Source: Fodinicola acaciae (GTDB lineage Bacteria; Actinomycetota; Actinomycetes; Mycobacteriales; HKI-0501). Taken from it: DNA of 64,000 bases. A program made the translations under genes and the position numbers. Positions 61,295 to 64,000 of this stretch are shown here, piece by piece; the first letter of the stretch is position 1, and each line of letters starts with the position of its first letter. The notes under the pieces were generated by a model that ran no database searches, was not told the origin of the DNA, and saw nothing but the letters and a program-made list of their open reading frames with translations. The stretch is from assembly GCF_010993745.1 (NCBI RefSeq), contig NZ_WOTN01000001.1:127235-191234 (forward strand), written 5' to 3'.

Positions 61295-62300
61295 ACACGA
61301 CGGTCAGGCCGCCTTCCGGTCGTGCTGTCGCGGTGACGCTGCCGCCGTGAGCGACCGCCACCGACCGTACGATGGCCAGCCCGAGGCCGACCCGTCCGGT
61401 GCCGGCGGTCCGCGGTCCGAGCCGGTGGAACGGCTGGAAAATCTCGTCCGTCTGCTCCGCGCCGACGACCGGACCGCTGTTGGTCACGGTCAACGTGGCG
61501 GGGTGCGAGGTCTGGATGTCGACCTGGCCGCCGGAGTGGTTGTAGGTGACCGCGTTTTGCAGCAGGTTGAGGACAACGCGCTCCAGCAGCACCGGATCGC
61601 CAAGACAGACCGCCGGTTTCAGGGTCGTACGCAGCTCGACACCGGCCTTTTCGGCCGGACGGCGGGAAACTTCCACGGCCGCGGCGGTGACGTCGGCCAG
61701 ATCGACCGGCGTACGAGCCGTGCGGCCTTCGTCGCTGCGCGCGAGCGTCAGCAGCCCGTCGAGCAGTTTTTCGTGCCGTGCGGTGGCTTCCAGCAGTTTT
61801 CCGGCCAGCACGCGCACGTCGTCCGATGCGTCGGGCCGGGCGGCGGCGACTTCCAGCAGCGTACGGTTGACCGCCAGCGGCGTCCGTAACTCATGCGACG
61901 CGTCCGCGACGAACCGGCGCTGGTTGCTGAGCGCGCGGTCCAGCGGACGCAGCGCACGGCCGGCCAGCACCCAACCGCCGCACATCGCGAACACGCTGAC
62001 CAGTCCCAGCGCGATCGCCGAATTGGTGACCAGCGACTGCGCGGCCGCGTTTTCGACCGCGCGTTGTTTGGCGGCGATCTGCGCTTTGAGCAGCGCGCTG
62101 TCCCGCTGCGAGTAAGCACCTGACTGGAGTTTGTCGATGGTTTTGCTCAGGCCGGGGTCGTTTTTCGGGTCCACGACGACTTTCGCGATGTTTCCGTGCA
62201 AAGTGCCGAGAAACAGCACGTACGTCACGACCATCAGCACCAGGCCACTGAGGATCAGCATGCCGCCATACCAAAGCGTCAGTCGCGCGCGGACGGTCAA
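61275..62300 (-). CDS. Sensor histidine kinase
   Basis: About 341 residues. Two TM helices (LWYGGMLILSGLVLMVVTYVLFLG; NSAIALGLVSVFAMCGGWVLAG) with a short extracytoplasmic loop. HisKA: RRFVADASHELRTPLAVNRTLLEV with the phospho-acceptor His. HATPase: VLNLLQNAVTYNHSGG and GTGRVGLGLAIVRSVAVAHGG. The TTG at 62300 would overlap the response regulator stop (TTGA); upstream starts within that gene are possible. It phosphorylates the adjacent OmpR-type regulator. Confidence 0.9.
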   Translation of the reverse strand: MTVRARLTLWYGGMLILSGLVLMVVTYVLFLGTLHGNIAKVVVDPKNDPGLSKTIDKLQSGAYSQRDSALLKAQIAAKQRAVENAAAQSLVTNSAIALGLVSVFAMCGGWVLAGRALRPLDRALSNQRRFVADASHELRTPLAVNRTLLEVAAARPDASDDVRVLAGKLLEATARHEKLLDGLLTLARSDEGRTARTPVDLADVTAAAVEVSRRPAEKAGVELRTTLKPAVCLGDPVLLERVVLNLLQNAVTYNHSGGQVDIQTSHPATLTVTNSGPVVGAEQTDEIFQPFHRLGPRTAGTGRVGLGLAIVRSVAVAHGGSVTATARPEGGLTVVFTLPKA

Positions 62301-62953
62301 CGCAGCTCGTAGCCAACTCCGCGGACCGTGCCGATCAGCGGCGGCTGGCCGAGCTTGCGGCGCAACGTCATCACCGTCACGCGTACGACGTTCGTGAACG
62401 GATCGATGTTCTCGTCCCATACCCGCTCCAACAGCGTCTCGGCCGACACCACCGCGCCGTCCGCGCGCATCAGCTCTTCCAGTACGGCGAATTCCTTGAG
62501 CGACAGGAAAACCGGATGCCCGTCGCGGAGCACCTCGCGGCGGCCGGGATCGACTCGCAGGCCCGATCTGACCAGCCGCGGCGGCGCGGCCGGACGCGAC
62601 CGGCGGGCCAACGCGCGTACGCGCGCGACCAGCTCGGCGAAGGCGAACGGTTTGCCGAGATAGTCGTCGGCACCGAGCGCGAGTCCGTCGACCCGGTCGT
62701 CCACCGTGGTCGACGCGGTCAGCATGAGTACGCGCGTGTCGCGTCCGTCCTGGACCATCCGCCGGCAGATCTCGTCGCCGGAGACCGCCGGCAGGTCGCG
62801 GTCGAGCACCACCACGTCGTACGCGTTCACCGCGATCCGTTGCAGCGCCTGATCGCCGTCGTAGGTCACGTCGACAGCGATCGCTTCCTGCCGCAGCCCT
62901 TCGGCGATCGCGTCGGCGAGCAGCCGCTCGTCCTCCACGACCAGTACGCGCAC
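62297..62953 (-). CDS. OmpR/PhoB-family response regulator
   Basis: 218 residues. Receiver domain: VRVLVVEDERLLADAIAEGL, phospho-Asp in DVVVLDRDLPAVSGDE, MLTAS, and Lys in DDYLGKPFAF. C-terminal winged helix DGAVVSAETLLERVWDENIDPFTNVVRVTVMTLRRKLG and TVRGVGYEL. GTG at 62953 has GGAGGT seven bases upstream. Cotranscribed with the kinase. Divergent from the lipoprotein and efflux adaptor, which are its likely targets. Confidence 0.94.
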   Translation of the reverse strand: MRVLVVEDERLLADAIAEGLRQEAIAVDVTYDGDQALQRIAVNAYDVVVLDRDLPAVSGDEICRRMVQDGRDTRVLMLTASTTVDDRVDGLALGADDYLGKPFAFAELVARVRALARRSRPAAPPRLVRSGLRVDPGRREVLRDGHPVFLSLKEFAVLEELMRADGAVVSAETLLERVWDENIDPFTNVVRVTVMTLRRKLGQPPLIGTVRGVGYELR

Positions 62954-63053
62954 TCCGACCACCTCCGCGACACCATTGTCGTCAGAAAACATAAAACCGC
63001 GATAAGGAGAAACGCTGACGCTGGCCTTATCGGCCGGTCGGTTCAATGCCGCC

Positions 63054-63527
63054 ATGCGTACTCTCGTTGCGATTTTGTTGGTGTTTTTCGCGGTCAGCGC
63101 GTGTTCGTCCACGTCACCGCCGAAGGTGGCGACCGCCGGCGGTGCCACGTCGTCCGCTTCGACGACCGCCGCGCCAGCCGCGGATCCACACGAGCGCGCT
63201 CTGCAGTTCAGCCGCTGCCTGCGAGCGCACGGCGTGGACGTACCGGATCCGGGTCCGAGCGGCGGGCTCACCGTCACCGGCAAGGACAAGACCAAGCTGA
63301 ACAGCGCCATGCGGGCGTGTGCGGCGTACAACCCGAAAGGCACCGGTGGGCCGGTCACGCCGGCGCAGCTGGCACAGCTGCGCCGTTGGGCCGCGTGCAT
63401 CCGGGCACACGGCCTGCCGAGTTTCCCCGATCCGCGGCCGGACGGCGGATTCACGCTGGACAAGAAGGACAAAGCGAAGTTCGACGTCGCGCAGCAGGCC
63501 TGCCGGTCCAACGGGGGCAGGAAATGA
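63054..63527 (+). CDS. Lipoprotein with two Cys-containing repeats
   Basis: 157 residues. Lipobox AVSAC at residues 13-17, Ala/Thr linker, then two related units: ALQFSRCLRAHGVDVPDPGPSGGLTVT and LRRWAACIRAHGLPSFPDPRPDGGFTL, each with CxRxHG and a later Cys. Such proteins commonly precede MacA/RND-type efflux genes in actinomycetes. The adaptor gene starts within its stop (ATGA). Probably under the adjacent two-component system. Confidence 0.8.
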   Translation: MRTLVAILLVFFAVSACSSTSPPKVATAGGATSSASTTAAPAADPHERALQFSRCLRAHGVDVPDPGPSGGLTVTGKDKTKLNSAMRACAAYNPKGTGGPVTPAQLAQLRRWAACIRAHGLPSFPDPRPDGGFTLDKKDKAKFDVAQQACRSNGGRK

Positions 63528-64000
63528 GGCGGATCGTCGCGGTCGCCGGCGGTGCCGCGGTCGTCATCGGCGCGACCGCGGTCGCCGCGACCGGCCTGTT
63601 GTCCGGAGCAGCCAAGCCGCCGGCCACCAGCGGCCTGCCGGCGGCGACCGCCACCGTGACACGCGCGGACATCGAGGAGACCGTCGACGTGGACGGCGCC
63701 ATCTCCTACGGCACGCCGGCCGACCTGGTGGCTCGCACCGCCGGCACGATCACCTCGATTGCCGCGCAGGCCAGCCAAGTCTCGCGCGGGCAGGCGCTCT
63801 ACGCGGTGGACGCGCAGCCGGTTTTCCTGATGTACGGCTCGGTCCCGTTCTATCGTCCACTGTCGACGGACGCGACCGGTGCCGATGTGGCCGAGCTGGA
63901 AAGCAATCTCGCGGCGCTCGGCTATGGCGGTTTCACCGTCGACGATCGGTTTACCAGCAACACGGCCGATGCCGTACGCCGCTGGCAGACCGACCGGGGC
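63524..64000 (+). CDS. Efflux periplasmic-adaptor-like protein with peptidoglycan-binding domain (3' end outside window)
   Basis: Only 159 residues are present. N-terminal TM/signal (IVAVAGGAAVVIGATAVAATGLL). TVTRADIEETVDVDGAISYGTPADLVARTAGTITSIAAQASQVSRGQALYAVD is a biotinyl-lipoyl-like hairpin as in RND/MacA adaptors. Then PVFLMYGSVPFYRPLSTDATGADVAELESNLAALGYGG and FTSNTADAVRRWQ is a PG_binding_1 unit. The start overlaps the lipoprotein stop. It probably links an ABC (MacB-like) efflux pump beyond the window edge. Confidence 0.82.
   Translation, partial: MRRIVAVAGGAAVVIGATAVAATGLLSGAAKPPATSGLPAATATVTRADIEETVDVDGAISYGTPADLVARTAGTITSIAAQASQVSRGQALYAVDAQPVFLMYGSVPFYRPLSTDATGADVAELESNLAALGYGGFTVDDRFTSNTADAVRRWQTDRG

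Noticed and set aside
1-64000. tRNA, rRNA, CRISPR array or prophage
   Set aside because: I saw no cloverleaf with typical TTCGANTC arm, no rRNA stretches, no regularly spaced repeats and no phage structural genes.

Overview
This is a GC-rich chromosomal window (about 70% GC, strong G/C third-position bias, many GTG starts) from an actinobacterium. The gene content supports that: two F420-type luciferase-like oxidoreductases, LytR-CpsA-Psr, PaaI-type and SDR lipid enzymes, a bacterial Hen1/Pnkp pair, an acetoacetyl-CoA synthetase, a 13E12/DUF222-HNH relic and Scr1-type HTH-DUF5753 relics. The sequence alone does not fix the genus; a soil actinomycete is the best reading. I saw no rRNA, tRNA, CRISPR array, phage or intact transposase.

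Layout. 0-3.9 kb: end of a PfkB sugar kinase, a LacI regulator, an unassigned TIM-barrel-like protein and a CopD membrane protein. 3.9-8.3 kb (minus strand): a tightly overlapping oxidative operon, cytochrome P450 fused to a DUF2236/MpaB oxygenase, then aldehyde dehydrogenase, then SDR. 8.8-9.3 kb: a non-coding repeat element whose second, inverted copy lies at 31.0-31.2 kb. 9.3-15 kb: TetR and an AidB-like acyl-CoA dehydrogenase, a tandem pair of secreted CHAP proteins, an HTH-TM-ricin-like protein and a CapA lipoprotein. 15-22 kb: lipid and ketone metabolism with three SDRs, an alpha/beta hydrolase, an LLM oxidoreductase, a sugar O-acetyltransferase and acetoacetyl-CoA synthetase. 22.1-23.6 kb: a decayed HTH-DUF5753/DUF6879 module. 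23.7-30.8 kb: a membrane acyltransferase, a LysE exporter, an LCP protein and small stress or metabolic genes, gluconokinase and an MBL-fold hydrolase.

31.2-39.7 kb (minus strand) is a coherent alpha-glucan utilisation locus: LacI regulator, sugar-binding lipoprotein, two permeases, a GH13 alpha-glucosidase and a secreted GH87-like alpha-1,3-glucanase. TTGCA/TGCAA operators lie upstream of both the regulator and the transporter operon. No dedicated ATPase gene is present, so a shared MsiK-type ATPase is inferred. An IclR regulator and a KDPG-type aldolase follow, divergent from each other.

41-49 kb contains further broken genes (a second HTH-DUF5753, a DUF222-HNH endonuclease and an MFS transporter with one frameshift) among intact genes. 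The intact genes are an organomercurial-lyase-like protein, an XRE-MmyB regulator with a perfect palindrome in front of its divergent LLM/thioesterase neighbour, a GlxA-type regulator and an RmlD-like reductase.

51.1-58.3 kb is the most intriguing region. Hen1 and Pnkp (RNA repair with 2'-O-methyl marking) are followed on the same strand by a small membrane protein, a large CHAT-domain protease-like protein with an intact His/Cys pair, and a stand-alone beta-sandwich protein. Together they could form an RNA-damage response or defence locus. The window ends with a second DUF2236 protein and TetR, AroQ, two GNAT acetyltransferases, and an OmpR-type two-component system divergent from a lipoprotein and an efflux adaptor cut by the window edge.
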